DNA from: Actinomadura opuntiae
GTDB lineage: Bacteria; Actinomycetota; Actinomycetes; Streptosporangiales; Streptosporangiaceae
Reading direction: 5' to 3'
Length of the DNA stretch: 64,000 bases
Assembly: GCF_030283205.1 (NCBI RefSeq)
Contig: NZ_JASNWF010000006.1
Span: 429,983-493,982, forward strand
Numbering within the stretch: position 1 is the first letter of the stretch; the number at the start of each line of letters is the position of its first letter. This document shows, piece after piece, positions 19,745 to 28,831 of this stretch. Both the position numbers and the translations under genes were made by a program. The notes under the pieces are model-generated. The model ran no database searches, was not told where the DNA came from, and saw nothing but the letters and a program-made list of their open reading frames with translations.

Positions 19745-20644
19745 CTAGCGCCCGGAGGGGCGCTTGCGGCGCATCGCCCGGGGCAGCGCGGTGGCGGCCC
19801 GGCCGACCTTGAAGCTGACCGAGTTGCGGACCGAGTCGAGCTCGCGCTCCGCGCGGGCCCGCTGGTCCTCGATGCGGGCCAGGCGCTCCTTGAGCTCGCG
19901 CACCTGGTTCTTCTTCGGCTTCGGGGCGGGCTTGGCCTTGACGCGCACGAGCCGCCGCCCGGCGACCTCCTGCGTCTCGTGCCACAGGTCGTCCTGCTCG
20001 CCGAGCCACTCCAGCAGGTCGTCCTGGACGGGCTTCGGGTCGCCCCACGTCCCGTAGAACTTCTGCGGGGTGACGCAGACCGCGCGCAGGCCGTCGGCGG
20101 CCACCGCCTCCCAGACGGCGGCGGAGACGCCCGGGGTGTGCTCGGAGCGGTAGTCGTCGCAGACGAGGACGCCCTCGACGGGCAGCATGACGTGCGCGGC
20201 CTGGATGTCGCCGCGCACGTGCTCGTACAGGTGGGAGGCGTCCACGTGCACGAACCGGCAGCTCTCCGGCTGGACGTGGTCGAGGATCACCGAGGTGGGG
20301 GCCTGGACGATCCGCGGGAGGTCCTCGTGGAAGGCGCGGTAGTTGGCCTCGAACGCGGTCCGGGTCAGCGTGGCGTAGGACCCCTCCATCTCGGCCTGGT
20401 TGGAGTCGTCGGGCGCCTGCGAGTCGAACAGGTCGCACACGGTGAACGTCTCGCCGTCGCGCAGGTGGCGGCCGACGAGGATGGCGCTCTTGCCCAGGTA
20501 GGAACCGAGTTCCACCAGGTCGCCTGCCTGTTCGAGGCGTTCCTGGCGCTCCAGGAACCAGGTGAACAGCCGCTGGTCGACCTTGGGGAACCAGCCGTCG
20601 ACGTCGTCGAGGGAAGCGGGGAGCGAGGGCCGGGATTCGATCAT
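19745..20644 (-). CDS. Class I SAM-dependent methyltransferase with C-terminal coiled coil
   Basis: 299 residues. The SAM-binding core starts with DLVELGSYLGKSAILVGRHL, followed by TVCDLFDS, FVHVDASHLYEHVRGDIQAA and VLVCDDYRSEHTPGV, the pattern of Methyltransf_24-type enzymes acting on sugars or cell-surface compounds. After residue ~230 there is a basic, coiled-coil tail (RELKERLARIEDQRARAERELDS) often seen in glycan-modifying proteins. Substrate unknown. It diverges from the DUF255 gene and does not belong to the syntenic backbone. Confidence 0.8.
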   Translation of the reverse strand: MIESRPSLPASLDDVDGWFPKVDQRLFTWFLERQERLEQAGDLVELGSYLGKSAILVGRHLRDGETFTVCDLFDSQAPDDSNQAEMEGSYATLTRTAFEANYRAFHEDLPRIVQAPTSVILDHVQPESCRFVHVDASHLYEHVRGDIQAAHVMLPVEGVLVCDDYRSEHTPGVSAAVWEAVAADGLRAVCVTPQKFYGTWGDPKPVQDDLLEWLGEQDDLWHETQEVAGRRLVRVKAKPAPKPKKNQVRELKERLARIEDQRARAERELDSVRNSVSFKVGRAATALPRAMRRKRPSGR

Positions 20645-20835
20645 GTGTGATGCTCCAACATCATCGTGCGCGGGGAGCGGGGGCGCGAGGTGTGCGGATC
20701 GGCGCGGTCAGGGTCCGCGGGGGGAACGGACCGGTCAACGGCCGTCATCATAGGGGCGGCCCGCCGGTGGGCAACTCGCCGAAACGGGGCCGTCCGGGTC
20801 CGTGAACCGGCCGCCGGATCGGGCAGGATCGGGGC

Positions 20836-22821
20836 ATGAACCGGCTCAAGGACGCGACCAGCCCGTACCTGCTGCAGCACGCCGCGAACCCGGTCGACTG
20901 GTGGGAGTGGAGCGACGAGGCCTTCGCCGAGGCGCGCAGGCGGGACGTCCCGGTACTCCTTTCCGTCGGATACGCCGCTTGCCACTGGTGCCATGTGATG
21001 GCCCACCAGTCCTTCGAGGACGGGGAGACCGCGCGGCTCATGAACGAGATGTTCGTGAGCGTCAAGGTGGACCGGGAGGAACGCCCCGACATCGACGCGG
21101 TCTACATGGAGGCCACGCAGGCGATGACCGGTCAGGGCGGGTGGCCGATGACCGTGTTCATGACGCCGGACGGGCACCCCTTCTACTGCGGAACGTACTT
21201 CCCCCGCCCCCAGTTCCAGGCGCTCCTGCAGGCCGTCCACAAGGCGTGGACGGAGCAGCGCGACGAGGTGGCCGCGCAGGGGCAGCAGGTCGTCGCGGCG
21301 CTGACGTCGCGGGGCGGCGGGCTCGCCGGTTCCGAGGTGCCGGGCGAGGAGCTGCTCGCGCACGCGGTGAAGGTGCTGGCGCAGTCCTACGACGCGGCGC
21401 GCGGCGGGTTCGGCGGGGCACCGAAGTTCCCGCCGTCGATGGCGCTGGAGTTCCTGCTGCGGCACCACGCGCGCACGGGCGACGCGGAGGCCCTCGCGAT
21501 GGCGGGCCACACGCTGGAGGCGATGGCCCGGGGCGGGATGTACGACCAGCTGGGCGGCGGGTTCGCGCGCTACTCGGTGGACGCGCAGTGGGTCGTCCCG
21601 CACTTCGAGAAGATGCTGTACGACAACGCGCTGCTGGCGCGGGTGTACGCGCACTGGTGGCGGTTGACCGGTTCGCCGTTCGCGCGGCGCGTCGCGCTGG
21701 AGACGTGCGACTGGATGCTGCGCGACCTGCGGACCGCCGAGGGCGGCCTGGCGTCGGCGCTGGACGCCGAAAGCGAGGGCGTCGAGGGCAAGTACTACGT
21801 CTGGACGCCCGAGCAGCTGCGGGAGGTGCTCGGCGAGGACGACGGCGCGTACGCCGAGCGGCTGTTCGAGGTCACGGGCACGTTCGAGCACGGCACGTCG
21901 GTGCTGCAGCTGCTCGCCGATCCGGACGATCCCGAGCGGTACGAGCGTATCCGGACGCTGCTGCTGGAGGCCCGCTCCCACCGGGTGCCGCCGGCGCGCG
22001 ACGACAAGGTCGTCGCGGCCTGGAACGGGCTGGCCGTCGCGGCGCTGGCCGAGTGCGGGGCGCTGTTCGACCGCCCCGACCTGGTCACCGCCGCCGAGGA
22101 CGTCGCGCGGCTGATCATCGACGTGCACGAGAGCGGCGGGCGGCTCGCCCGCACCTCGCGGGACGGCGCCGCGGGCGCGAACGCCGGCGTCCTGGAGGAC
22201 TACGCGGACGTGGCGGAGGGCCTGCTCGCGCTGCACGCCGTGACCGGCGACCCCGCGCACATGCGGCTGGCGGGCGAGCTGCTGAACACCGTCCTCGAAC
22301 GGTTCGCGGACGGGGCGGGCGGCTTCTACGACACCGCCGACGACGCCGAGCGGCTGTTCCGGCGCCCGCAGGACCCGACCGACAACGCGACCCCGTCCGG
22401 GCAGTTCGCGGCGGCGGGCGCGCTGCTGTCGTTCGCGGCGCTGACCGGCTCGGACTGGCACCGGCAGGCGGCCGGGGCGGCGCTCGGCCCGGTCGCCCCG
22501 CTCGCGGCCGAGCACGCCCGGTTCGCCGGGTGGGGGCTCGCGGTCGCCGAGGCGCACGCGGCCGGGCCGGTGGAGATCGCGATCATCGGCGGGCGCGACG
22601 ACGAGCGGACCAGGGCGCTGCACCAGACCGCGCTGATGTCGCCCGCGCCGGGCGCGGTGGTGAGCGTCGGCGAGCCCGGCGCGGAGGGCGTCCCGCTGCT
22701 GGAGGGCCGCGAGCCGGTTGACGGCGCGCCCGCCGCCTACGTCTGCCGGATGTTCGCCTGCCGCCTGCCGGTGACGACGCCGGCCGAGCTGACCCGCGAA
22801 CTACGTGGGCAATTGGATTAG
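20836..22821 (+). CDS. DUF255 thioredoxin-domain protein (YyaL/SPATA20 family)
   Basis: 661 residues. Opens with [24 protein letters not shown], then a thioredoxin-like domain with a CHWC redox pair in [17 protein letters not shown] and [14 protein letters not shown]. The remaining ~450 residues form an alpha/alpha toroid resembling N-acylglucosamine 2-epimerase ([41 protein letters not shown]). The family is widespread and of unknown function, probably redox-related. Corresponds in position to Rv1084. Confidence 0.92.
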   Translation: MNRLKDATSPYLLQHAANPVDWWEWSDEAFAEARRRDVPVLLSVGYAACHWCHVMAHQSFEDGETARLMNEMFVSVKVDREERPDIDAVYMEATQAMTGQGGWPMTVFMTPDGHPFYCGTYFPRPQFQALLQAVHKAWTEQRDEVAAQGQQVVAALTSRGGGLAGSEVPGEELLAHAVKVLAQSYDAARGGFGGAPKFPPSMALEFLLRHHARTGDAEALAMAGHTLEAMARGGMYDQLGGGFARYSVDAQWVVPHFEKMLYDNALLARVYAHWWRLTGSPFARRVALETCDWMLRDLRTAEGGLASALDAESEGVEGKYYVWTPEQLREVLGEDDGAYAERLFEVTGTFEHGTSVLQLLADPDDPERYERIRTLLLEARSHRVPPARDDKVVAAWNGLAVAALAECGALFDRPDLVTAAEDVARLIIDVHESGGRLARTSRDGAAGANAGVLEDYADVAEGLLALHAVTGDPAHMRLAGELLNTVLERFADGAGGFYDTADDAERLFRRPQDPTDNATPSGQFAAAGALLSFAALTGSDWHRQAAGAALGPVAPLAAEHARFAGWGLAVAEAHAAGPVEIAIIGGRDDERTRALHQTALMSPAPGAVVSVGEPGAEGVPLLEGREPVDGAPAAYVCRMFACRLPVTTPAELTRELRGQLD

Positions 22822-23014
22822 CCGTCCATTTTGTGGCAACGTGACCTTGCTCTCGTTCCGCCCTGGTGTTACCAATGGGTAGCGGAGACGGGGCCGACCC
22901 GATGGGGCACGGCGGGCCGGGGTGCCCGCCGGTGCGCCGGGTATCTGGACGGTTGCCGCTCCGCTGGGTCATAGTCATGGGAGCCGGGCAGGCCGACCTA
23001 AAAGGAGCGTGGCA

Positions 23015-24196
23015 GTGCGGAAGCCGAACCGCCGGATCCTACCGACGATCATCGGCGTTTCGGTCCTGACCACACTCGCCGCCAATACCGCGGTGCTCAT
23101 CGCCCGCGGCCACGACGGCGATCCCGCGCCGTCCCCTCAGGAGAAGGACGCGCGCTACGTCGCCGCGTCCGGCAGCACCAGCCTGTCGCCCGGCGTGGTC
23201 GCCCCGCTCGGCAAGCGCCTCACCCCGCACGTGCTGGTCGCCGCGCCGTCCGCGCTGCCCGCCGCGACGGTGGAGAAGATCCGCCACGCCAAGGGCGTGA
23301 AGGGCGTCGAGGTCGTCGACGCGGTGCAGGGCATGGTCGCCGGCAAGCGCGTCGGCCTGATGGGCGTCGACCCGTCCACGTTCCGCAACTACACCCCGAA
23401 GCCGACCGCCCAGTCCGACGCCCTGTGGCGCAACGTGGCCTCCGGCGACGTCGCCATCTCCTTCACGATGGGCAGCGACGGCGGCGTCAAGCTCGGCAGC
23501 CAGGTGCCGGTCGGCGGCAAGCAGCACCAGTCGAACCTGCGCGTCGGCGCGTACGCGACGATGGGCGTCAGCGACGTCGACGCGGTCGTCTCGCACGCCA
23601 CCGCGCAGGCCCTCGGCATGCCGACCGGCAACGCGATGCTGATCAGCGTCCCGAAGACCAAGCCGGCCGCCTTCGTCAAGAAGCTGAAGAAGGTGCTGCC
23701 CAAGCACGCCAGGGCCGTCGCGGTGAACCCGCAGCTCGACTTCCCGAAGGCCGGGTCCGGCAACGCGCCGACCTCGCACGGCCAGGTGATGACCGCAACC
23801 CAGGTGCAGACGGTGATCAAGGCCGCCTACACGCGGATCGGCTGGCCGTACGTGTGGGGCGGCGAGTCGGAGGCCGAGGGCGGCTACGACTGCTCCGGGC
23901 TGATGCAGTTCGCGTTCGCGCGGGCCGGCATCCGCCTGCCGCGCGTCGCCGCCGACCAGGCCCGCGTCGGCTGGGTCATCCCCTACAGCAAGGCCGTCCC
24001 CGGCGACATGCTGATCTGGGCCAACGACCCGACCGCGCCCGGCTACATCTCGCACATCGCCCTGTACATCGGCGACGGCAAGATGGTCGTCGCGCCCCGC
24101 ACCGGCCTCGACGTCATGATCCAGAACGTCTACACCCGCAACCTCAAGGGCGCCGTCCGAGTAAGCCCCAAACTCGCCGCCCGTCTGGCCGGCTAA
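23015..24196 (+). CDS. NlpC/P60 family cell-wall hydrolase
   Basis: 393 residues from a GTG with AAAGGAG at 23001-23007. N-terminal hydrophobic segment (IIGVSVLTTLAANTAVLIA) without a clear cleavage site, so membrane-anchored or secreted. Residues ~50-260 form an unrecognised domain. The C-terminal NlpC/P60 domain has GWPYVWGGES, the catalytic Cys in GGYDCSGLMQFAFARAG and the catalytic His in ISHIALYIGDGKMV. Likely a D,L-endopeptidase cutting peptidoglycan stem peptides. Monocistronic; a hairpin separates it from the convergent TetR gene. Confidence 0.9.
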   Translation: MRKPNRRILPTIIGVSVLTTLAANTAVLIARGHDGDPAPSPQEKDARYVAASGSTSLSPGVVAPLGKRLTPHVLVAAPSALPAATVEKIRHAKGVKGVEVVDAVQGMVAGKRVGLMGVDPSTFRNYTPKPTAQSDALWRNVASGDVAISFTMGSDGGVKLGSQVPVGGKQHQSNLRVGAYATMGVSDVDAVVSHATAQALGMPTGNAMLISVPKTKPAAFVKKLKKVLPKHARAVAVNPQLDFPKAGSGNAPTSHGQVMTATQVQTVIKAAYTRIGWPYVWGGESEAEGGYDCSGLMQFAFARAGIRLPRVAADQARVGWVIPYSKAVPGDMLIWANDPTAPGYISHIALYIGDGKMVVAPRTGLDVMIQNVYTRNLKGAVRVSPKLAARLAG

Positions 24197-24218
24197 CCCA
24201 GGGGGTCGCCCACCTGGG
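24197..24218. terminator. Bidirectional hairpin between NlpC/P60 and TetR genes
   Basis: CCCAGG (24197-24202) pairs with CCTGGG (24213-24218). It begins directly after the NlpC/P60 stop and ends two bases before the TetR stop. Confidence 0.4.
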
Positions 24219-24220
24219 AA

Positions 24221-24862
24221 TCACAGCGGGCAGCCGCGGGCCAGGAAGTCCAGGTTCTGGTCGATCAGGGCGGGGAGGTCTTCGAGGGTGGCGCGGCCGT
24301 CCATCCACTGGTAGAGCGCGGCCTGCATCACGCCGATGACCGCCCAGGTGAACGCCTGCACCTCCCGGTCGGCGGGCGGGCGGCCCACGCGGGCGCCGAC
24401 GGCCTCGCTCAGCATCGCGGAGGTGCCCTCGCGCATCGACTCGAAGGTGCGGCTGCGCAGCGCCGGGACCTCGGCGGTCAGCCGCATCCGGGTCCTGATG
24501 ACGTCCAGGTCGGTGGCGTACATCTGCGGCAGGATCTCGCGGAGCGTGGCGCGCAGTGCCTCGATGAGCGACGACTCCGCCGGCTGGTCGCGGAAGATCT
24601 CCGCCATGATCGGGTCGTACTCGTCGGTGACGACCACGTCCTCCTTGGTGGGGAAGTAGCGGAAGAACGTGCTCGGTGAGATCTCCGCGGCCGCGGCGAT
24701 CTGCTCCACGGTGGTCGCGTCGTAGCCCTGCTCGGTGAAGAGCCGCAGGGCGTGGTCCTGGATCGCCCTGCGGGTCCTCAGCTTCTTGCGCTCCCTGAGC
24801 GGCAGCCGGGCGAGCCGGTCCTCCAGGCGGTCGAGGGCGTGCTCAGGGTGCGACGTGCTCAT
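24221..24862 (-). CDS. TetR family transcriptional regulator of the adjacent MFS pump
   Basis: 213 residues starting MSTSHPEHALDRLEDRL; an ATG six codons upstream is possible. The DNA-binding region is RRAIQDHALRLFTEQGYDATTVEQIAAAAEISPSTFFRYFPTKED, shown here only as a location marker of residues ~32-76 with the helix-turn-helix YF core. The ligand domain is not conserved. The start overlaps the end of the MFS gene by 20 bases, so the two form one operon and the regulator probably represses it in the absence of the pump substrate. Confidence 0.88.
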   Translation of the reverse strand: MSTSHPEHALDRLEDRLARLPLRERKKLRTRRAIQDHALRLFTEQGYDATTVEQIAAAAEISPSTFFRYFPTKEDVVVTDEYDPIMAEIFRDQPAESSLIEALRATLREILPQMYATDLDVIRTRMRLTAEVPALRSRTFESMREGTSAMLSEAVGARVGRPPADREVQAFTWAVIGVMQAALYQWMDGRATLEDLPALIDQNLDFLARGCPL

Positions 24863-26375
24863 GCGTCGATTCTGGTTCATCGGCGGTGGCGTCCGCACTC
24901 TTGCGCCCCGGTTGGAAGAGCAGGAGGAGGACGGCGACGGCCAGTGCCCCGGCGGAGCAGGAGGCGAGCACCGCGTCCATCCCGTGCACGTAGGCGTCGC
25001 GGGCGGAGGCCAGCAGCCCGGCGTCGTGGAGCCTTCCGGCGACCGCGACGGCGCCGCCGACCGAGTCGTGCGCCGCGTCCGCCGCCTCGCCGGGCAGCCC
25101 TCCGGTCGCGACGCGGTCGCGGTAGACGGCCGACAGCAGGCTGCCGAGCCCCGCGACACCGAGGGTGCCGCCGGTCTGGCGGAGGGTCTGGACGAGCCCG
25201 GACCCGCGCCCGGCCTGGTCGGCGGGGAGCGCGGACATCAGCGAGTCCATCGCGGGGATGAGCGACAGGCCGCAGCCGAGCCCGATCAGCAGCAGCCACG
25301 GCACTATGGAGCCGTAGGAGTCGCCGGCGTCGGTGAACGCGCCCCAGCCGAGGCCCGCCGCGAGCACGGCGAGCCCGGTGACGATGACCGGCTTGTGGCC
25401 GGTGCGCGGGACGATCCGGTCGGTGGTGAGCCCGCCGGCCATCAGCCCGAGCAGCATGGGGATGAGCCGCAGCCCGGTGCCGAAGGCGTCGTTGCCGAGG
25501 ACGGCCTGCAGGTACTGCGGGAACACGAACAGCAGCCCGCCCATGAGCAGGTTCGCGGCGATGGCGGCGACCATCGCCCAGGAGAAGCGGCCGTCGCGGA
25601 ACAGCCGCACGTCCATCATCGGGTGGGCGGCGCGCCGCTCCCACAGCACGAACGCGGTCAGCAGGACCGCCGCGAGGGCGAGCACGGCGACCACGGACGG
25701 GTCGCCCCAGCCGCGCACGGGGGCCTCGATGATCCCGTAGACCAGGGCGGCGAGGCCGCCCATCGACAGCAGCGAGCCGGGGCCGTCCGCGCGGGGCGCC
25801 GCCGGGTCCCGGGTCTCGGGCATGGTGAACGCGAGCGCGACGCAGCCGACCACCACGATCGGCACGTTGAGCAGGAAGATCGAGCCCCACCAGAAGTGCT
25901 CCAGCAGCCAGCCGCCGAGCAGCGGGCCGAGCGGGAGCCCGAGCGCGGTCGCCGACGACCAGATCGCGACGGCCCGGGTGCGCTCGTGCGCCGGGAAGAC
26001 CGCCGGGAGCATCGACATCGACAGCGGCGTGACGATCGCGGCGCCGAGGCCCATGAAGGCGCGGGCCGCGATGACCCCGCCGGTGCCGCCGGCCAGGGCG
26101 CCGCCGAGCGAGGCGGCGCCGAAGATCGCGAGCCCGGCCAGCAGCGTCCGCTTGCGGCCGAGGCGGTCGCCGAGCAGCCCGGCGGGGAGCAGCAGCGCGG
26201 CGAAGACCAGCAGGTAGGAGTCGACGATCCACTGGAGCTCGCTGGTGCTCGCGTGCAGCTTCTCCGAGATCGTGGTCAGCGCCACGTTCAGGATCGTCAT
26301 GTCGAAGCCGAGCGCCAGCATGCACAGCGCGAGGGCGCCGAGCCCCCACCACCGCCGTTCGTGCCCCACTCTCAT
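24843..26375 (-). CDS. MFS drug efflux transporter, DHA2 (14-TM) type
   Basis: 510 residues from an ATG with GGAGGTGG upstream. Opens WWGLGALALCMLALGFDMTILNVALTTI, has the antiporter motif A as LLGDRLGRKRTLL and motif C-like helices (GLGAAIVTPLSMSMLPAVF, ALGLPLGPLLGGWLLE), and hydrophobic segments enough for 14 helices. DHA2 pumps export drugs, dyes or secondary metabolites by proton exchange. An in-frame extension to 26441 lacks a ribosome binding site. The 115-base gap to the divergent unknown gene is AT-rich and should hold both promoters. Confidence 0.9.
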   Translation of the reverse strand: MRVGHERRWWGLGALALCMLALGFDMTILNVALTTISEKLHASTSELQWIVDSYLLVFAALLLPAGLLGDRLGRKRTLLAGLAIFGAASLGGALAGGTGGVIAARAFMGLGAAIVTPLSMSMLPAVFPAHERTRAVAIWSSATALGLPLGPLLGGWLLEHFWWGSIFLLNVPIVVVGCVALAFTMPETRDPAAPRADGPGSLLSMGGLAALVYGIIEAPVRGWGDPSVVAVLALAAVLLTAFVLWERRAAHPMMDVRLFRDGRFSWAMVAAIAANLLMGGLLFVFPQYLQAVLGNDAFGTGLRLIPMLLGLMAGGLTTDRIVPRTGHKPVIVTGLAVLAAGLGWGAFTDAGDSYGSIVPWLLLIGLGCGLSLIPAMDSLMSALPADQAGRGSGLVQTLRQTGGTLGVAGLGSLLSAVYRDRVATGGLPGEAADAAHDSVGGAVAVAGRLHDAGLLASARDAYVHGMDAVLASCSAGALAVAVLLLLFQPGRKSADATADEPESTHEHVAP

Positions 26376-26490
26376 GACCGCCACCTCCAAATACAAGTCG
26401 ATATGAAATGAGAGTAACTCCCAAAAGATGGTCCATGTCAATCGAGCTGGGGCCTGGTGATGCGAGGAGTGGCGCTGTAATTTTGATTAC

Positions 26491-27012
26491 ATGAATACGA
26501 GTGAAGCGGCGGACCGGCTGCGCGGCTGGTTCGCCGGGCGGCTGCCCGACGGCTGGTTCGAGGGCGCGCCCGAGGTCGTCGTCGACCGCGAGGAGGTCAG
26601 CGTGGTCGGCCGGCTGCCCGAGCCGGAGGCCGCGCGCGACGTCGCCGACGCCGAGCGCGACGCGCTGCTCGCCGGGCACGTCCAGCGGTTCCGCGCGGAC
26701 ACCCGCGACCAGCGCATCGCCATCGCGCGCGAGGCCGAGCACGCCTTCGGCCGCAAGGTCTCCTGGGGCGCCGAGTGCGGCGGCCACCGGGAGATGTTCA
26801 CGACCCTGTCGGTGCCGGTCATGACCCGGCTCCGCCAGCCCGAGCGCCGCGTCCTGGACACCCTCGTCGAGGCCGGCGTCGCCCGCAGCCGCAGCGACGC
26901 GCTCGCCTGGTGCGTCCGGCTCGTCGGCAAGAACACCGACGAGTGGCTCGGCGAACTGCGCAGCGCCCTCGAGCACGTGGAGCGCGCCCGCGCCGCCGGC
27001 CCGCAGCCCTGA
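26491..27012 (+). CDS. Conserved actinobacterial protein of unknown function
   Basis: 173 residues, start ATG at 26491. No family recognised with confidence. The N-terminus (RLRGWFAGRLPDGWFEGAPEVVVD) looks like a small alpha/beta domain, the middle is charged and helical (AIAREAEHAFGRKVSWG), and the C-terminus VLDTLVEAGVARSRSDALAWCVRLVG resembles a ribbon-helix-helix motif of CopG-like proteins. A DNA-binding or toxin-antitoxin-like role is a guess. It diverges from the MFS-TetR pair and is followed by another unknown gene. Confidence 0.7.
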   Translation: MNTSEAADRLRGWFAGRLPDGWFEGAPEVVVDREEVSVVGRLPEPEAARDVADAERDALLAGHVQRFRADTRDQRIAIAREAEHAFGRKVSWGAECGGHREMFTTLSVPVMTRLRQPERRVLDTLVEAGVARSRSDALAWCVRLVGKNTDEWLGELRSALEHVERARAAGPQP

Positions 27013-27132
27013 CCCTCGGACGATCATTACGCGATCGCGACGTCCGCTGGGTGTGATCATGGTGCCGACCTGGCCTAATGTGCGGGGAAAGCGCGGATCG
27101 GCCGCGCCGCGACGCCGGGGGGAGGCACGGGG

Positions 27133-27705
27133 GTGCGGACGCTGCGCTGCCTGGACGGCTCGTTCCTGGACGTCGTGCCCGTCCCCTCGCTGGACCGCGG
27201 CGGCACCCCGTTCGAGGTGACCCTGGAGCTGCGCCGCGACGGCGCCGCCTTCGGCGCCGTGGGCGAGCGGTGCGGCTACTTCCTGGCCGACCTCGCCCGC
27301 CGGGTCGCCGCCGCCCGCGCCGACGGCTCGCCGCAGGCCGCCCGCTGGCCCGACCCCGACGACCGCTTCCCCGACCCGCCCGCGGGCGGCGGCGCCCGCG
27401 AACCCGAGCTGTTCGCCTTCCGCTACCGCGACCGCGGCGACGTGATCAGCACCGGCGAGCTGCGCTGCACGCTGCGCACCTCCTCCATCTGGGTCGGCCG
27501 CCAGCAGTCCGCCGCCGGACGGTGGCGGGTCGCGCGCCGGGCCGTCATCGAGGCGTGGGGCGCCGGCGGGCGGGGCGTGCGCGCCGTGCTCACCTCGGCC
27601 GACCTCGCCCGGTTCCTGGCCGCCGTGCTCGCCGACGCCGACCGCGCCGACCGCGCCGGGGCACCGGGGGCGCGGCGGGGCCGGGCCCTCCGACCTGCGC
27701 GCTAG
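27133..27705 (+). CDS. Hypothetical protein
   Basis: 190 residues, GTG start behind a GGGGGGAGG purine run. Not recognised. It has no signal peptide, membrane helix or catalytic motif I can name. Visible features are RTLRCLDGSFLDVVPVPSL at the start, FAFRYRDRGDVISTGELRC and TSSIWVGRQQ in the middle, and an arginine/alanine-rich tail. Codon use matches its neighbours (GC at third positions), supporting that it is coding. Confidence 0.65.
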   Translation: MRTLRCLDGSFLDVVPVPSLDRGGTPFEVTLELRRDGAAFGAVGERCGYFLADLARRVAAARADGSPQAARWPDPDDRFPDPPAGGGAREPELFAFRYRDRGDVISTGELRCTLRTSSIWVGRQQSAAGRWRVARRAVIEAWGAGGRGVRAVLTSADLARFLAAVLADADRADRAGAPGARRGRALRPAR

Positions 27706-27799
27706 CCTGACATCACCGGAACGGCGGGAAAAGTGTCGCCGTCGGGCCATAATTGAGCGTCCGTTCCCATCAGGGAGGATCGCTCGAAGGGATGCCCAC

Positions 27800-28708
27800 A
27801 TGGGGGTTCGGCGTACTGGGATGTCACGGCGCGACGAGGCCGCGAAGGGCGACGCCGAGGGCGGCGCGGCCCGGGGCGGCGGTGCGCGCCGCGGCCCCTC
27901 CGCCGGGAGCCGGCTGACCTCCGCGATCCGCCGCAGCGGGCCGTACGCGGCCGTCCGCGACGCCGTCTACCGCATGTACGAGCACCGCGTCGAGGCGTCC
28001 CTGCCGACCGACGTCACCCCCCGCCACGTCGGCGTCATCCTCGACGGGAACCGGCGCTGGGCCAGGTCGATGGGGCTGGCCGACGTCAACCACGGGCACC
28101 AGCGCGGCGCCGACAAGATCTCCGAGCTGCTGCAGTGGAGCACCGAGGCCGGGGTCGAGCACGTCACGCTCTGGCTGCTGTCCACCGACAACCTGAACCG
28201 TCCCGCGAACGAGCTCGAGCCGCTGCTGGAGATCATCGAGAACACCGTCCGGAACCTCGCCGACGAGGGCTGGCACGTCAAGCCCGTCGGCGCCCTCGAC
28301 CTCCTGCCCGACAAGACCGCCCGTGTCCTGAAAGACGCGGGTGAGGCGACATCCGGCGCTCCCGGGCTGATTGTGAACGTCGCCGTTGGGTATGGAGGTA
28401 GGCGTGAGATCGCTGATGCGGTGCGCTCACTGCTCGTCGAGCAGGCGAGCCGTGGCACCAGCATCGAGGAACTCGCCGAGGTCCTCGAGGTGGAGCACAT
28501 CGCCGAGCATCTCTACACGCGCGGCCAGCCGGACCCGGACCTGGTCATCCGCACCTCGGGGGAGCAGCGCCTGTCCGGCTTCATGCTCTGGCAGAGCGCC
28601 CACTCGGAATTCTACTTCTGCGAGGTCCACTGGCCGGACTTCCGCAAGGTCGACTTCCTGCGGGCGATGCGTTCCTACGCCGCGCGGCACCGGCGCTACG
28701 GTACCTGA
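27800..28708 (+). CDS. uppS: Z-isoprenyl diphosphate synthase (UPP synthase family)
   Basis: 302 residues. The catalytic Asp is in GVILDGNRRWARSMGL, with NHGHQRGADKISELLQW, LWLLSTDNLNRP and the C-terminal signature RTSGEQRLSGFMLWQSAHSE. It condenses isopentenyl diphosphate in cis configuration, producing the polyprenyl carrier or a short Z-prenyl precursor. The position matches Rv1086, which from memory makes Z,E-farnesyl diphosphate, so chain length is undecided. The first 45 residues are an Ala/Gly/Arg-rich extension; a start at the internal ATG 27821 is also possible. Confidence 0.92.
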   Translation: MGVRRTGMSRRDEAAKGDAEGGAARGGGARRGPSAGSRLTSAIRRSGPYAAVRDAVYRMYEHRVEASLPTDVTPRHVGVILDGNRRWARSMGLADVNHGHQRGADKISELLQWSTEAGVEHVTLWLLSTDNLNRPANELEPLLEIIENTVRNLADEGWHVKPVGALDLLPDKTARVLKDAGEATSGAPGLIVNVAVGYGGRREIADAVRSLLVEQASRGTSIEELAEVLEVEHIAEHLYTRGQPDPDLVIRTSGEQRLSGFMLWQSAHSEFYFCEVHWPDFRKVDFLRAMRSYAARHRRYGT

Positions 28709-28831
28709 CGGTCCTCCTGCCGCCTCCATCGCAGGGACCACCGCCCCAGGCCGTCCCCCCACCGGGGTCGCCGGCCGTACGGGGGCGGACTGTCGCGCCA
28801 CCGGTACATCCCCCATGAACAGGGAGATCGA

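Noticed and set aside
24877..27801. 974-codon open frame on the minus strand
   Set aside because: Runs antisense through several convincing genes (MFS, unknown genes); long empty frames are expected in very GC-rich DNA and the translation is Arg/Gly/Pro noise.
28709..28831. phoAT-type antitoxin gene before phoH
   Set aside because: The 123-base gap is too short and holds no ORF with a ribosome binding site.
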